Assembly: GCF_003668995.1 (NCBI RefSeq)
Contig: NZ_CP033068.1
Location: 558,001 to 622,000, forward strand
Origin: Flavobacterium sp. 140616W15
Lineage (GTDB): Bacteria > Bacteroidota > Bacteroidia > Flavobacteriales > Flavobacteriaceae
Direction: 5' to 3'
DNA length: 64,000 nt
Shown: piece by piece, positions 1-9,447 of the stretch
How positions within the stretch are numbered: the first letter of the stretch is position 1
Layout: the number at the start of each line of letters is the position of its first letter
Translations under genes and position numbers: made by a program
Notes under the pieces: model-generated
The model's input: only the letters and a program-made list of their open reading frames with translations
What the model was told of the DNA's origin: nothing
Databases searched by the model: none

Positions 1-569
1 TAGACGGAATTCTTGTTGCTCCAGGTTTTGGAGAAAGAGGAATAGAAGGAAAAATTGAAGCAGTACGTTATGCACGTGAAAATAAAGTTCCGTTTTTCGG
101 AATTTGTCTTGGAATGCAAATGTCAGTAATCGAATATTCTCGTAATATTTTAGGATATACAGATGCAAATTCAACAGAAATGAATGAGAATACCGCTCAT
201 CCAGTTGTGAATTTGATGGAAGAGCAAAAAACAGTAACTGATAAAGGAGGAACAATGCGTCTTGGAGCATGGAAATGTGATATTACACCAGATTCATTGG
301 CATATAAAATTTACGGCAAAACAACTATATCTGAGCGTCACCGTCACCGTTATGAATATAACAGTCAGTACGTAGATGAGTTACAAAAAGCAGGATTAAT
401 TGCTTCAGGAGTAAATCCAGATACAGGATTGGTAGAGATTGTAGAGTTAAAAGATCACCCATTTTTTATCGGAGTACAATATCATCCAGAATACAAAAGT
501 ACAGTTGCCAATCCGCACCCTATTTTTGTGAATTTTGTAGCTGCTGCAGTAACAGCTCACAAAAAATAA
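1..569 (+). CDS. pyrG: CTP synthase, C-terminal part (cut by window start)
   Basis: CTP synthase converts UTP to CTP using ATP and glutamine in the cytoplasm. Only the glutamine amidotransferase end is in the window; the reading frame is open from base 3 and the start lies upstream. The nucleophile elbow GICLGMQ is visible, with the catalytic Cys encoded at 105-107, and the His-Glu pair of the triad sits in VQYHPEY, with His at 483-485 and Glu at 489-491. The RHRHRYEYN stretch is also typical of the family. yidC follows 66 bases downstream on the same strand, so co-transcription is possible. Identification is firm; only the missing N-terminal synthase domain cannot be checked. Confidence 0.96.
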   Translation, partial: DGILVAPGFGERGIEGKIEAVRYARENKVPFFGICLGMQMSVIEYSRNILGYTDANSTEMNENTAHPVVNLMEEQKTVTDKGGTMRLGAWKCDITPDSLAYKIYGKTTISERHRHRYEYNSQYVDELQKAGLIASGVNPDTGLVEIVELKDHPFFIGVQYHPEYKSTVANPHPIFVNFVAAAVTAHKK

Positions 570-635
570 TACGTATTTGTATAAGTTTCTAAAAACAGAA
601 GAAACGCAAACATAAAATTTAGAATAAAAATTACA

Positions 636-2543
636 ATGGAAGAAAAAAAATTTGATCTCAATTCGGTTATTGGTTTTATATTGATTTTTGGTATTTTGAT
701 TTGGATAATGTATCAAAACAAGCCTTCTGAAGCTACTATCGCAGCAGAAAAAGCCAAGAAAGAATTAGTTGCAAAACAAGAAGCTCAAGCTAAAGATGCT
801 GCTGCTAAAACTGCGGCTTTACCAATTGCAACAGCCCCTGGAGATACATTGCAATTAGCAAAATTGCAAAAAACATTAGGTGGATTTGCTTATTCGGCTA
901 CGCTTCCTTCTGCTAAAGATGCTTATACAACAATCGAAAATGATGTAGTAAAATTAAAAATTGCCAATAAAGGTGGTTTTATAGTTGAAGCTATTTTGAA
1001 AAAATACGAAAAATTCCAAAAAGGATCAGGACAATTAGTAGAGTTGATTAAAGACAACAATGCTAACTTAAATATCCAATTAGCGACTAATGATAATCGT
1101 ACTTTAAACACAAAAGATTTATTTTTTGAACCTACATTGACTAAAAATGGTGAGGATCAAGTATTATCAATGCGTTTAAAAGCTGGTCCAAATGAATTCT
1201 TGGAATACAAGTACGTATTGAAACCAAATGATTATATGGTTGGTTTTGATCTTCGTTCACAAGGATTAAACAAAGTTTTAAATACATCTAAACCATTAGA
1301 TTTACAATGGAATTTAAAAACCTATCGTAATGAGAAAAGCATTTCTATTGAAAAGCGTTATGCAGAAATTTATTATGAGCATAAAGACGGAAAAGTTGAT
1401 TATGCTGGTTTAGGAAAAAAAGAAGAGGTTACACCTGAAAGTTTAAGTTTTGTTGCTTACAAACAACACTTTTTCTCAACTATTTTATTGACAAAAAAAC
1501 CTTTTGAAAAATCTAAATTAGAATCATTTGATTTAATTAATGACGAAAAAATAGATACAGTTTTTACTAAACAGTTCAAATCTAACATACCGTTAGTATT
1601 TTCAAATGGGGAGATTGATTATAATATGAGTTGGTACTTTGGGCCTTCAGATTATAAAACTTTAAAATCATATGATGCAAATTTAGAGCGAATCATTCCA
1701 TTAGGTTGGGGGATATTTGGTTGGATTAATAAATTTATCTTCATTCCTTTATTTGGATTCTTGAGTTCAACAATGGGATTATCTTTAGGAATTGCTATTA
1801 TCGTGTTTACGATTATTATTAAAATAGCGATGTCGCCAATTACATATAAATCATTCTTGTCGCAGGCAAAAATGAAAGTATTGAGACCAGAAATTACAGA
1901 ATTGGGTGAAAAATACAAGAAAGACCCAATGAAAAAACAGCAAGAAACAATGAAGCTGTATAATAAAGCAGGAGTAAACCCAATGGCGGGATGTATTCCA
2001 GCCTTGATACAACTTCCGTTTATGTATGCTTCGTTCCAGTTCTTTCCATCTGCGTTTGAATTAAGACAAAAAGGTTTCCTTTGGGCAGACGATTTATCTT
2101 CATTTGATGCTGTTGTAAATCTACCATTTAATATTCCTTTATACGGAAATCATATTAGTTTGTTTCCAATATTGGCAGCAATTGCGATTTTCTTTTACAT
2201 GAAAATGACATCTGGTGACCAACAAATGGCTGCTCCTCAACAAGAAGGGATGCCAGATATGGCTAAGATGATGAAAATCATGATCTATGTTTCGCCACTT
2301 ATGATGTTGATATTCTTCAACTCGTATGGAGCAGGTTTAAGTTTGTATAACTTTATCTCTAACTTAATTACAATCGGAATTATGTATGTAATTAAAAACT
2401 ATATTGTAGATAGCGATAAAATTCATGCTCAAATACAAGAAAATAAATTAAAAGAGCCTAAAAAACAAGGTAAGTTTCAAAGACGTTTACAAGAAGTTAT
2501 GGAGCAACAAGAAGCGGCTAAAGCAGCTAAAGGCAAAAAATAA
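636..2543 (+). CDS. yidC: Membrane protein insertase YidC
   Basis: YidC inserts and folds inner-membrane proteins, alone or with SecYEG. The 635-residue protein has an N-terminal membrane anchor (about residues 9-26), a long periplasmic beta-rich domain (about 60-345) and the conserved C-terminal insertase domain with five hydrophobic segments. The signatures MSPITYKSFLSQAKM and GCIPALIQLPFMYASF are characteristic. The C-terminus is rich in Lys, Gln and Ala, as usual for a ribosome-contacting tail. The length suits a Bacteroidota YidC. A terminator-like hairpin follows directly. The ATG start immediately precedes the anchor and no earlier start is plausible. Confidence 0.96.
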   Translation: MEEKKFDLNSVIGFILIFGILIWIMYQNKPSEATIAAEKAKKELVAKQEAQAKDAAAKTAALPIATAPGDTLQLAKLQKTLGGFAYSATLPSAKDAYTTIENDVVKLKIANKGGFIVEAILKKYEKFQKGSGQLVELIKDNNANLNIQLATNDNRTLNTKDLFFEPTLTKNGEDQVLSMRLKAGPNEFLEYKYVLKPNDYMVGFDLRSQGLNKVLNTSKPLDLQWNLKTYRNEKSISIEKRYAEIYYEHKDGKVDYAGLGKKEEVTPESLSFVAYKQHFFSTILLTKKPFEKSKLESFDLINDEKIDTVFTKQFKSNIPLVFSNGEIDYNMSWYFGPSDYKTLKSYDANLERIIPLGWGIFGWINKFIFIPLFGFLSSTMGLSLGIAIIVFTIIIKIAMSPITYKSFLSQAKMKVLRPEITELGEKYKKDPMKKQQETMKLYNKAGVNPMAGCIPALIQLPFMYASFQFFPSAFELRQKGFLWADDLSSFDAVVNLPFNIPLYGNHISLFPILAAIAIFFYMKMTSGDQQMAAPQQEGMPDMAKMMKIMIYVSPLMMLIFFNSYGAGLSLYNFISNLITIGIMYVIKNYIVDSDKIHAQIQENKLKEPKKQGKFQRRLQEVMEQQEAAKAAKGKK

Positions 2544-2560
2544 TAGAAGTATTGAAAATA

Positions 2561-2589
2561 AAAAAATCTCGATTTATCGGGATTTTTTT
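2561..2589 (+). terminator. Hairpin terminator after yidC
   Basis: AAAAAATCTCGAT and ATCGGGATTTTTT form a stem with one G-T wobble, a tight loop and a T tract, 17 bases after the yidC stop. It would end the pyrG-yidC transcript. Confidence 0.7.
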
Positions 2590-2645
2590 ATACCCGTATA
2601 ATTTATTAATGAATTGTTTCGTTAAGATTAAAAACAGAATATAAG

Positions 2646-3368
2646 ATGATTGGTAAAAGAATATTACTCGGTTTATTATTGTTGAATGCTTTTTTTATAA
2701 ATGCACAAACATTAAATAAGCTAGATGAAAACGGAAAAAAAGATGGGCTTTGGAAAGGAACTTATGAAGAGTCTAAAAGGCCTCGTTATGAAGGGATTTT
2801 TAATCATGGTAAGGAAACGGGTGTTTTTAAATTTTACGATGATACAAAAGTGGCTAGTGTAATTGCAACTAGAGATTTTAGTGCAAATGATGGCAGTGCT
2901 TATACTATTTTTTATGATCAAGCGAAGAATAAAGTAAGTGAAGGCAAAGTCATTAATAAACTTTTTGATGGGGAATGGAAATATTACCACCAAGCTTCAC
3001 CTACTGTAATGACAATTGAGAATTATAGTAAAGGAAAGCTAAATGGTTTACGATCTGTTTTTTATCCAAATGGAAAAATTGCTGAAGAAATGAATTACTC
3101 AAAAGATGTTAAGGAAGGTGCTTATAAAAGATATGCTGAAAACGGAACCATTTTAGAGCAATTGAACTATAAAAATAACGAACTCGATGGAGATGCTGTT
3201 TTTAATAACTCGAATGGTGTTGTTGCTTCGAAAGGAATATTCAGAAAAGGAAAAAAAATGGGCAATTGGCAGTTTTTTGAAAACGGAAAACTACTAAAAG
3301 AAGTCAATATGAGTGACCCAAAAAATACAAATGAAACCGCTACTAAGGTTGAAAAGAAGAAAAAATAA
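2646..3368 (+). CDS. Exported MORN-repeat (YwqK-like) protein
   Basis: The 240-residue protein has a signal peptide (about residues 1-20, ending FFINAQ) followed by a chain of MORN-type repeats. These are recognisable as recurring G-x-W-K, YEG, YPNGK-x-AEE and GNWQFFENGKLL units through residue 220. Proteins of this kind are often labelled toxin-antitoxin YwqK family antitoxin in databases, but no toxin neighbour is present here and the signal peptide argues for a periplasmic or surface role. MORN repeats generally mediate protein or lipid contacts; the actual function is unknown. The tail is Lys-rich. It stands alone between the yidC terminator and mnmA. Confidence 0.8.
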   Translation: MIGKRILLGLLLLNAFFINAQTLNKLDENGKKDGLWKGTYEESKRPRYEGIFNHGKETGVFKFYDDTKVASVIATRDFSANDGSAYTIFYDQAKNKVSEGKVINKLFDGEWKYYHQASPTVMTIENYSKGKLNGLRSVFYPNGKIAEEMNYSKDVKEGAYKRYAENGTILEQLNYKNNELDGDAVFNNSNGVVASKGIFRKGKKMGNWQFFENGKLLKEVNMSDPKNTNETATKVEKKKK

Positions 3369-3532
3369 AATAACATTAAATATTCAGGTGAACTTCAATT
3401 AATAGCTGTTCAATGGATTTGTGTTGTTGTTATTTTGGAGGAATAAATACCATCAAAAACTATAATAACTTTTATCTACCCTTCGATTGGATAAACTAAT
3501 GGAAACAATAGTTATTATCTGCAATTAAGGAT

Positions 3533-3540
3533 TAACTTTG
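3533..3540 (+). promoter_or_regulatory. Probable -7 promoter box of mnmA
   Basis: TAACTTTG matches the Bacteroidota -7 consensus TAnnTTTG and lies 29 bases before the mnmA ATG. No clear TTG -33 element is seen at the expected distance, so the call rests on the -7 box and its position. Confidence 0.45.
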
Positions 3541-3569
3541 CAAAATAATTTTTTTTAGATTTCGAATAT

Positions 3570-4757
3570 ATGAAACGTGTTGTAGTAGGACTTTCTGGAG
3601 GTGTTGATTCAAGTGTTGCCGCTTATTTGCTGCAACAACAAGGATACGAGGTTATTGGTCTTTTTATGAAGAATTGGCATGATGATTCAGTTACAATTTC
3701 TAACGAATGCCCTTGGTTAGAAGATAGTAATGATGCTTTATTGGTAGCCGAGAAGCTTGGAATTCCTTTTCAAACCGTTGATTTAAGCGAAGAATACAAA
3801 GAAAAAATCGTTGATTATATGTTCAACGAATATGAAAAAGGACGCACACCAAACCCAGATGTGTTATGTAATCGTGAGATTAAATTTGATGTTTTCATGA
3901 AAATTGCATTAAGTCTTGGAGCTGATTATGTAGCAACAGGACATTATTGTCAAAAAGCAGAAATTGAGGTAAATGGTGAAAAAGTATATCAACTTATTGC
4001 TGGAGCCGATACTAATAAAGATCAATCTTATTTTTTATGTCAATTGTCACAAGAGCAATTGGCAAAATCATTATTTCCTATTGGAGCATTAACAAAACCA
4101 GAAGTACGCGAGATAGCTACCGAAATGGATTTGGTTACTGCCGAAAAGAAAGATTCACAAGGTTTATGTTTTATTGGAAAAGTTCGTTTGCCAGAATTTT
4201 TGCAACAGCAATTACAACCTAAAGATGGTTTAATTGTACAAATTGATAAAAACGACCCGATATATAATTCAGAGAAAGCAACAGGTTTGTCTCTTGAAAA
4301 AGAATTAGAATTTGAATCTCAAAAGCTACCTTATACTCCAAATATGGGTAAAGTAGTTGGGAAACATCAAGGAGCACATTATTTTACAATTGGTCAACGA
4401 AAAGGACTTAATGTGGGAGGAACAACAGATCCGTTGTTTATTATTGCAACCAACGTAGAAACAAATACAATTTATACTGGTTTAACGAGTCAACATCCTG
4501 GTTTGTTTAAAAAAGCATTATTTATAGAAAATTCAGAAGTACACTGGATTCGAACAGATATGGCTTTAAAAAACGGAGAACAAATGGAAGTAATGGCAAG
4601 AATTCGTTACCGTCAACCATTACAAAAAGCGACCTTACACCAATTTGAAGGTGGTATGTATATTCATTTCGATGAGCCACAATCAGCTATAACCGAAGGA
4701 CAATTTGCTGCTTGGTATTTAGATAATGAATTAGTTGGTTCGGGAGTAATTTCTTAG
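3570..4757 (+). CDS. mnmA: tRNA-specific 2-thiouridylase MnmA
   Basis: MnmA thiolates uridine 34 of the tRNAs for Lys, Glu and Gln, using ATP and a sulfur relay. The 395-residue protein begins with the PP-loop ATP motif GLSGGVDSS (residues 8-16). The two reactive cysteines are present: Cys100 in the [12 protein letters not shown] segment and Cys200 in [12 protein letters not shown]. The C-terminal beta-barrel region (about 300-395) is complete. The length is typical. It has its own promoter-like sequence and is followed 50 bases later by an unrelated protease gene, so it is probably a single-gene unit. Confidence 0.96.
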   Translation: MKRVVVGLSGGVDSSVAAYLLQQQGYEVIGLFMKNWHDDSVTISNECPWLEDSNDALLVAEKLGIPFQTVDLSEEYKEKIVDYMFNEYEKGRTPNPDVLCNREIKFDVFMKIALSLGADYVATGHYCQKAEIEVNGEKVYQLIAGADTNKDQSYFLCQLSQEQLAKSLFPIGALTKPEVREIATEMDLVTAEKKDSQGLCFIGKVRLPEFLQQQLQPKDGLIVQIDKNDPIYNSEKATGLSLEKELEFESQKLPYTPNMGKVVGKHQGAHYFTIGQRKGLNVGGTTDPLFIIATNVETNTIYTGLTSQHPGLFKKALFIENSEVHWIRTDMALKNGEQMEVMARIRYRQPLQKATLHQFEGGMYIHFDEPQSAITEGQFAAWYLDNELVGSGVIS

Positions 4758-4806
4758 ATTAGTACTTTTTTACAGAGGGTCTTCCCTTTTTTTAAAGAAG
4801 TAACAA

Positions 4807-6420
4807 ATGAAAAGATATTTCATATTTCTTTTTTTAATTATATCATCTGCGACTTTCTCGCAAGAAGAAGCATGGGTTTATTTTAACGGTAAACCCAATT
4901 CTCAAGTTTATTACGATACCCCTTTATTGATGCTTACGCAAAGAGCTTTGGATAGAAGAAGCAATCAAAAGATAGCTTTGGATCTAAAAGATATCCCTAT
5001 TGAAACTACTTATATCAATCAGATAAAAGCAAGTTCAGGAATAACTGTTATGGCACAATCTAAATGGTTAAATGCTCTCCATATAAGAGGAACAAAAGCA
5101 AATATCAATACGCTAAAGTTATTCTCATTTGTGTCTAAAGTTGACTTTGCAAATAAATCATTAAACGAAACTGCCAAAAAAGGAACCTCGGATAAAGTAA
5201 AATCAACAGATAAAAATCTTAAAACTGCTGTAAATTACTCTTATGGTACATCGGTAAACCAGATCCAAATGCTTAATGGGCAAATTTTGCATGAACAAAA
5301 CTATACAGGCTCAGGTAAAATAATAGCTGTTCTTGACGCTGGTTTTCCCGGAGTTAATACAGCAAGTACTTTTGACCGTTTACGAGTTAATAATAAAATC
5401 TTAGGGGGATATAACTATGTTTTAAGAAATTCTAACTTCAATACAGGAGTTTCTCATGGTACAGAAGTTCTCTCTACAATGGGAGGATTCAAAGAAAATG
5501 CTTTAGTTGGTACTGCTCCTGATGCTTCCTATTATTTGTTTATTACAGAGGATGATGCTTCAGAGAATCCAGTTGAAGAATCACTTTGGGTTGAAGCAGC
5601 AGAAGAAGCGGATAGATTAGGAGCTGATATTATCACGACTTCTCTGGGATATTTTGAATACGACAATCCAAATTATAGTCATTCGTATAGTGATATGAAC
5701 GGTACAACAAACTTTATATCACGAGGAGCGGAAATTGCTTTTAGTAAAGGAATGATTGTAGTTGCGTCTGCAGGTAATGAGGGAGATGCTTTAGAGAAAC
5801 ACATTGGTGCTCCAGCCGATGCAATATCAGTAATTACTGTAGGATCAGTAACGGCAACCAAAGCGTTATCATCTTTTAGTTCTATTGGCCCTAGTTATGA
5901 TCAAAGAATCAAACCAGATGTTATGGCGCAAGGAACAGCAGTTGTAGTATCGGATGTTTCTGGAAATATTGTTAAAATAAACGGAACTTCATTCTCATGT
6001 CCAATAATGGCTGGAGCAATTGCTTGTTTATGGCAGGCTTTTCCAAATAAAACAAATAAAGAAATCAGACAATTGGTTTTACAATCATCAGATAGGTATT
6101 TATCTCCGAGTACTCAATATGGTTATGGAATACCTAATTTTAGCTTAGCTTTAGATACAGCTTTAAATGTAGAGCCAATAGAAAAAACAGATTTTTTAGT
6201 ATATCCTAATCCAACCAATTCTGATATTTCATTTACTTTGCCAAAAGATATTAATGAAGCCTTTCTAACAGTGTATTCTTTACTTGGTCAAAAGGTAGTT
6301 GAAAGACAAATTACCAATCAAAGCTCGATAGTTTCGTTGCAATCGTTACATTCTGGGATTTATTTTTATACTTTAGAGGCGAATAACCTGTATAAAACAG
6401 GAAAAATCATAAAACAATAA
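4807..6420 (+). CDS. Secreted subtilisin-like (S8) serine protease with type IX sorting domain
   Basis: The 537-residue protein has a signal peptide (about residues 1-19, ending TFSQ), an N-terminal propeptide-like region (20-140) and a peptidase S8 domain. The catalytic triad is visible: Asp177 in AVLDAGFPG, His217 in SHGTEVLSTMGG and Ser395 in NGTSFSCPIMAG. The last 75 residues, opening with FLVYPNPTNS and ending KTGKIIKQ, form a Por secretion (type A C-terminal signal) domain, which directs export and surface attachment through the type IX secretion system. Its role is probably extracellular protein degradation. The next gene starts 14 bases downstream, but the functions are unrelated. Confidence 0.93.
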   Translation: MKRYFIFLFLIISSATFSQEEAWVYFNGKPNSQVYYDTPLLMLTQRALDRRSNQKIALDLKDIPIETTYINQIKASSGITVMAQSKWLNALHIRGTKANINTLKLFSFVSKVDFANKSLNETAKKGTSDKVKSTDKNLKTAVNYSYGTSVNQIQMLNGQILHEQNYTGSGKIIAVLDAGFPGVNTASTFDRLRVNNKILGGYNYVLRNSNFNTGVSHGTEVLSTMGGFKENALVGTAPDASYYLFITEDDASENPVEESLWVEAAEEADRLGADIITTSLGYFEYDNPNYSHSYSDMNGTTNFISRGAEIAFSKGMIVVASAGNEGDALEKHIGAPADAISVITVGSVTATKALSSFSSIGPSYDQRIKPDVMAQGTAVVVSDVSGNIVKINGTSFSCPIMAGAIACLWQAFPNKTNKEIRQLVLQSSDRYLSPSTQYGYGIPNFSLALDTALNVEPIEKTDFLVYPNPTNSDISFTLPKDINEAFLTVYSLLGQKVVERQITNQSSIVSLQSLHSGIYFYTLEANNLYKTGKIIKQ

Positions 6421-6433
6421 TTGGCATTATTAC

Positions 6434-7378
6434 ATGAATAAAATAACAACTCTATTTAATATAAAGTATCCAATAATTCAGGCAGGAATGATTTGGAATA
6501 GTGGCTATAAGCTGGCAAGTGCAGTAAGTAACGCAGGTGGCTTAGGGATAATAGGAGCAGGCTCGATGTACCCAGAAGTATTACGGGAACATATTCAGAA
6601 ATGTAAAAAAGCAACTTCAAAGCCCTTTGGAGTAAATGTACCCATGTTGTATCCTAACATTGACGAAATCATAAATATAATTATTGATGAAGGAGTGAAA
6701 ATTGTATTTACATCGGCAGGAAACCCAAAAACATGGACATCTTTTTTAAAAGAAAAAGGGATTACGGTTGTGCATGTGGTAAGTAGTACTATTTTTGCCT
6801 TAAAAGCTCAAGAAGCAGGCGTAGATGCTATTGTAGCCGAAGGTTTTGAAGCAGGAGGGCATAATGGTCGTGACGAAACAACAACTTTTACATTGATTCC
6901 GATGGTTCGTGAAAAAATTACTATTCCGCTTATAGCTGCGGGAGGAATCGCAACAGGAAAAGGAATGCTTGCGGCAATGATTCTAGGCGCAGATGGAGTT
7001 CAGGTAGGTAGTCGTTTTGCAGCTTCAACAGAATCTTCAGCACATGAAAACTTCAAGCAAACAATTGTTGATGTTAAAGAGGGAGGTACTCAACTGACAT
7101 TGAAGGAACTGGCTCCAGTACGATTAATTAAGAATAAATTTTATCAAGATGTTCAGGCATTGTATGAAAAGTGCCCAACAAAAGAAGAACTTGTAGCGCT
7201 TTTAGGAAGAGCAAGAGCAAAACGTGGCATGTTTGAAGGAGATTTAGAAGAAGGAGAATTAGAAATCGGACAAATAGCAGGACTTATTCATGATATTAAA
7301 CCCGCTGCAGACATTATTGAGGAGATGATTTCAGATTTCGAAGAAGCACGTAAACAAACATTAAATTTAGATTTTTAA
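6434..7378 (+). CDS. Nitronate monooxygenase-like FMN enzyme
   Basis: This is a TIM-barrel flavoprotein of 314 residues in the nitronate monooxygenase / 2-nitropropane dioxygenase family, which oxidises alkyl nitronates with FMN and oxygen. Visible motifs are IIQAGMIW near the N-terminus, AGGLGIIGAG, GVNVPML, EGFEAGGHNG containing the likely catalytic His, and the FMN phosphate-binding AAGGIATGKGM with GADGVQVGSRF. Many members have uncertain substrates, and enoyl-ACP reductase FabK is a related alternative, so the substrate is not fixed. The small gene after it begins five bases downstream, so the two are probably co-transcribed. Confidence 0.88.
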   Translation: MNKITTLFNIKYPIIQAGMIWNSGYKLASAVSNAGGLGIIGAGSMYPEVLREHIQKCKKATSKPFGVNVPMLYPNIDEIINIIIDEGVKIVFTSAGNPKTWTSFLKEKGITVVHVVSSTIFALKAQEAGVDAIVAEGFEAGGHNGRDETTTFTLIPMVREKITIPLIAAGGIATGKGMLAAMILGADGVQVGSRFAASTESSAHENFKQTIVDVKEGGTQLTLKELAPVRLIKNKFYQDVQALYEKCPTKEELVALLGRARAKRGMFEGDLEEGELEIGQIAGLIHDIKPAADIIEEMISDFEEARKQTLNLDF

Positions 7379-7382
7379 ATAA

Positions 7383-7793
7383 ATGAATCGAATAAAAATA
7401 TATATAGTATTATTTTTTTTAGCACTTTGTATGCAACAATCCTATGCTCAGAGTTATAAGTTTAGAACTTCAGGTTATAGTGTTTTAGAGAAAAACGAAA
7501 GAGGAAAATGGGGCAAGTGGTCAGATCTAGAATTGGTTAATGTTTTAGTAGTTTTGGATACAGATAAAAATCGAATTGTAGTTAATTCACAAGAGACGCA
7601 AGTGTATCAAATTTTAGATTACATAGCCAGAGAAGAAAACGATACAGATATTGTATATTCTTTTGTTTGTAAAGATTTAAAAGGAAATGATACTAAATTA
7701 TCAATCATCACTAGAAAGAAACAAGATAATAGAAAACAGCTGTATATAAATTTCAACGATCGAATTATTGTGTATAATATTTTTACTATCTAA
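7383..7793 (+). CDS. Small exported protein of unknown function
   Basis: This is a 136-residue protein with a clear signal peptide (residues 1-22, hydrophobic IYIVLFFLALCM, then QQSYAQ). The rest is charged and predicted beta-rich (for example VNVLVVLDTD and QLYINFNDRIIVYNI), with no recognised catalytic motif and one Cys in the mature part. It starts five bases after the nitronate monooxygenase-like gene and is followed directly by a strong hairpin, so it ends that transcript. I do not recognise a family. Confidence 0.75.
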   Translation: MNRIKIYIVLFFLALCMQQSYAQSYKFRTSGYSVLEKNERGKWGKWSDLELVNVLVVLDTDKNRIVVNSQETQVYQILDYIAREENDTDIVYSFVCKDLKGNDTKLSIITRKKQDNRKQLYINFNDRIIVYNIFTI

Positions 7794-7798
7794 ATAGA

Positions 7799-7845
7799 AA
7801 CGAACAAACCCGACAGATTTTTAAAACTTGTCGGGTTTGTTCGTT
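7799..7845. terminator. Strong bidirectional hairpin between convergent genes
   Basis: Two perfect 17-base arms (7799-7815 and 7829-7845, beginning AACGAACAAACCC) enclose a 13-base loop. The hairpin lies between the plus-strand exported protein and the minus-strand DUF4268 gene. There is no long T tract, so its role as a terminator comes from stem strength and position. Confidence 0.65.
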
Positions 7846-7906
7846 ATTGCGGTTTATGAAATTTTAGTTCTTTGTGATTCAGTATCTCAGAAGCTAAAGA
7901 AAAATG

Positions 7907-8341
7907 CTATTCAATGTCCTTAATAAATTCATCATATTCTAGATAGAACATTTCGAGAGCATTCATTTTTTCGAAGTAAAAGTCGAATATTTCATCCCAA
8001 TAGTTACGATTACTAAAACCAACACCTAGTTTCTCAATCCAAATACGGCTAATAGTTTTGCCACTTTCTAAAGTATATTCTTTTTCAAAAACAAGATCTT
8101 TGATGAATTCTTCTTCTAGAATATTTTTTAATGCTTCTAGTTTTTCATAGTAAGCATTTCGTTTGTCATCATTGCGATGCTCGATGTCTATTAAAACCTG
8201 TGCTTTTTTGTTATCGACATAAAATTTAAAAGAGAAATCTTTAATTTTGGTATCATAGAGCACCCATTTTCGGGGATACTTTTCGGCAAAAGCGACCCAA
8301 AATTCTCTCTTCATTTTCTGTGATTCTTCTTTACTGTACAT
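7907..8341 (-). CDS. DUF4268 domain-containing protein
   Basis: This is a soluble 144-residue protein without a signal peptide. The opening MYSKEESQKMKREFW and the later KISRIWIEKLG-like segment (residues 100-115) and DEIFDFYFEKMNALE match the DUF4268 family as I know it. That domain is found alone or attached to nuclease-like modules; its biochemical role is not established. The gene is convergent with the preceding plus-strand gene and lies 30 bases after a lipoprotein gene on the same strand, so it could be the last gene of that transcript. Confidence 0.8.
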   Translation of the reverse strand: MYSKEESQKMKREFWVAFAEKYPRKWVLYDTKIKDFSFKFYVDNKKAQVLIDIEHRNDDKRNAYYEKLEALKNILEEEFIKDLVFEKEYTLESGKTISRIWIEKLGVGFSNRNYWDEIFDFYFEKMNALEMFYLEYDEFIKDIE

Positions 8342-8371
8342 TTTTAATAATTTGTATAGTCGTAACTATTT

Positions 8372-9445
8372 TTAATATTTAAGTTCAAAATTATTTACGT
8401 ACAACGTACTATTTACACCTCCTTCATATAGAATTCCATCGGCACTAGAAGCAAAAACAACGCTAATGTGTGTAGGTTTATCATTAGGACTTCCGTAAAG
8501 TCCATTGCTAGGTTTCTGATAATCAGGAAAAGTAGAGTTTAACGTTCCGTAGGTCAAATCTACATTAATATTTTGAAGATTCATACCCATTGTTGTTTCG
8601 GTTCTATACCAACCAGTAGCAATACGTTTAATGGCATTGGGATTGTCTCTGTTTTCAAGAATTACATAAATATCAGCTTGATCGGTTTTATTTAAGACCT
8701 TGCCTTTTCCATCTTGATAAGGAATTCCAGCAGTGTATTTAATTTCGACAGCAAAGCTTTTGGGTCTGGCAGTAAACGGAATTCCGAATTGTGCTGAAGT
8801 AGATGGGTTTGCTATATTCAAAACAAATTTACCTGTAAATAATGTGCCAGATCCCATACGTTGGCTAACGAGTCCTGCCAAACTGCCTAAATCTTTGGTG
8901 ATAATTTGTGCAATATAATCGGTTCCATTATTTAGATAGGGGTATGTGGTGACATTAGCACTGTTTGTGGTTGTAGTTCCATCATTGGCAGTTGCCCAAA
9001 TTGAATTGTCGTCAGATCCTGGTTGTTGGTATTTCTTTCCTGATGGAGTATACCAGGTATCGAAATTGCTGTTATCTAATTGTGGATAAGCTCCTTCTTG
9101 GGTAACTGTAACGGTATAAGTGGCTTTATTTCCATTTTCGGCAGTAACAATATAAGTTTGAGGAGTTGTAAAGTCCCTAGTAGTTTCTTTATTTGGAGAA
9201 AGTGTTGCAAAAGTTGATAAGGCAATAGAGTCGATAGCTAGTTTAGTTATATCAGCTTCTGAATTTATAGTAACGGAGATTGTCTTTGTTTTTGTGTCAA
9301 TGTTAGAAAACCCAGATTGATTCTGTAAAGTAAAGTAACGAATGTCATTTTTGTCAGATTTACCAAAATACGTGTCATTTACGCATGAAGCGAGGCTTAA
9401 TAACAGAATAAAAAGTATTGTATTATAGAGTATTGTATTTTTCAT
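8372..9445 (-). CDS. PCMD-type lipoprotein (putative carbohydrate-binding)
   Basis: The 357-residue protein carries a lipoprotein signal peptide with the lipobox LASC (Cys21). Residues about 40-115 resemble an Ig-like segment of the DUF5018 kind (AITKLAIDS-like, YTVTVTQ), and residues about 125-357 resemble the PCMD putative carbohydrate metabolism domain (DNSNFDTWY, SIWATAN and VFASSADGILYEG motifs). Such proteins sit on the outer membrane and are thought to bind glycans. It starts two bases after the stop of an outer-membrane-like beta protein on the same strand, which strongly suggests that the two are expressed and work together at the cell surface. Confidence 0.82.
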   Translation of the reverse strand: MKNTILYNTILFILLLSLASCVNDTYFGKSDKNDIRYFTLQNQSGFSNIDTKTKTISVTINSEADITKLAIDSIALSTFATLSPNKETTRDFTTPQTYIVTAENGNKATYTVTVTQEGAYPQLDNSNFDTWYTPSGKKYQQPGSDDNSIWATANDGTTTTNSANVTTYPYLNNGTDYIAQIITKDLGSLAGLVSQRMGSGTLFTGKFVLNIANPSTSAQFGIPFTARPKSFAVEIKYTAGIPYQDGKGKVLNKTDQADIYVILENRDNPNAIKRIATGWYRTETTMGMNLQNINVDLTYGTLNSTFPDYQKPSNGLYGSPNDKPTHISVVFASSADGILYEGGVNSTLYVNNFELKY

Positions 9446-9447
9446 CT

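Noticed and set aside
2646..3368. Reading the MORN-repeat protein as an antitoxin of a toxin-antitoxin system
   Set aside because: It has a signal peptide and no toxin partner next to it; the antitoxin name comes only from a loose family label.
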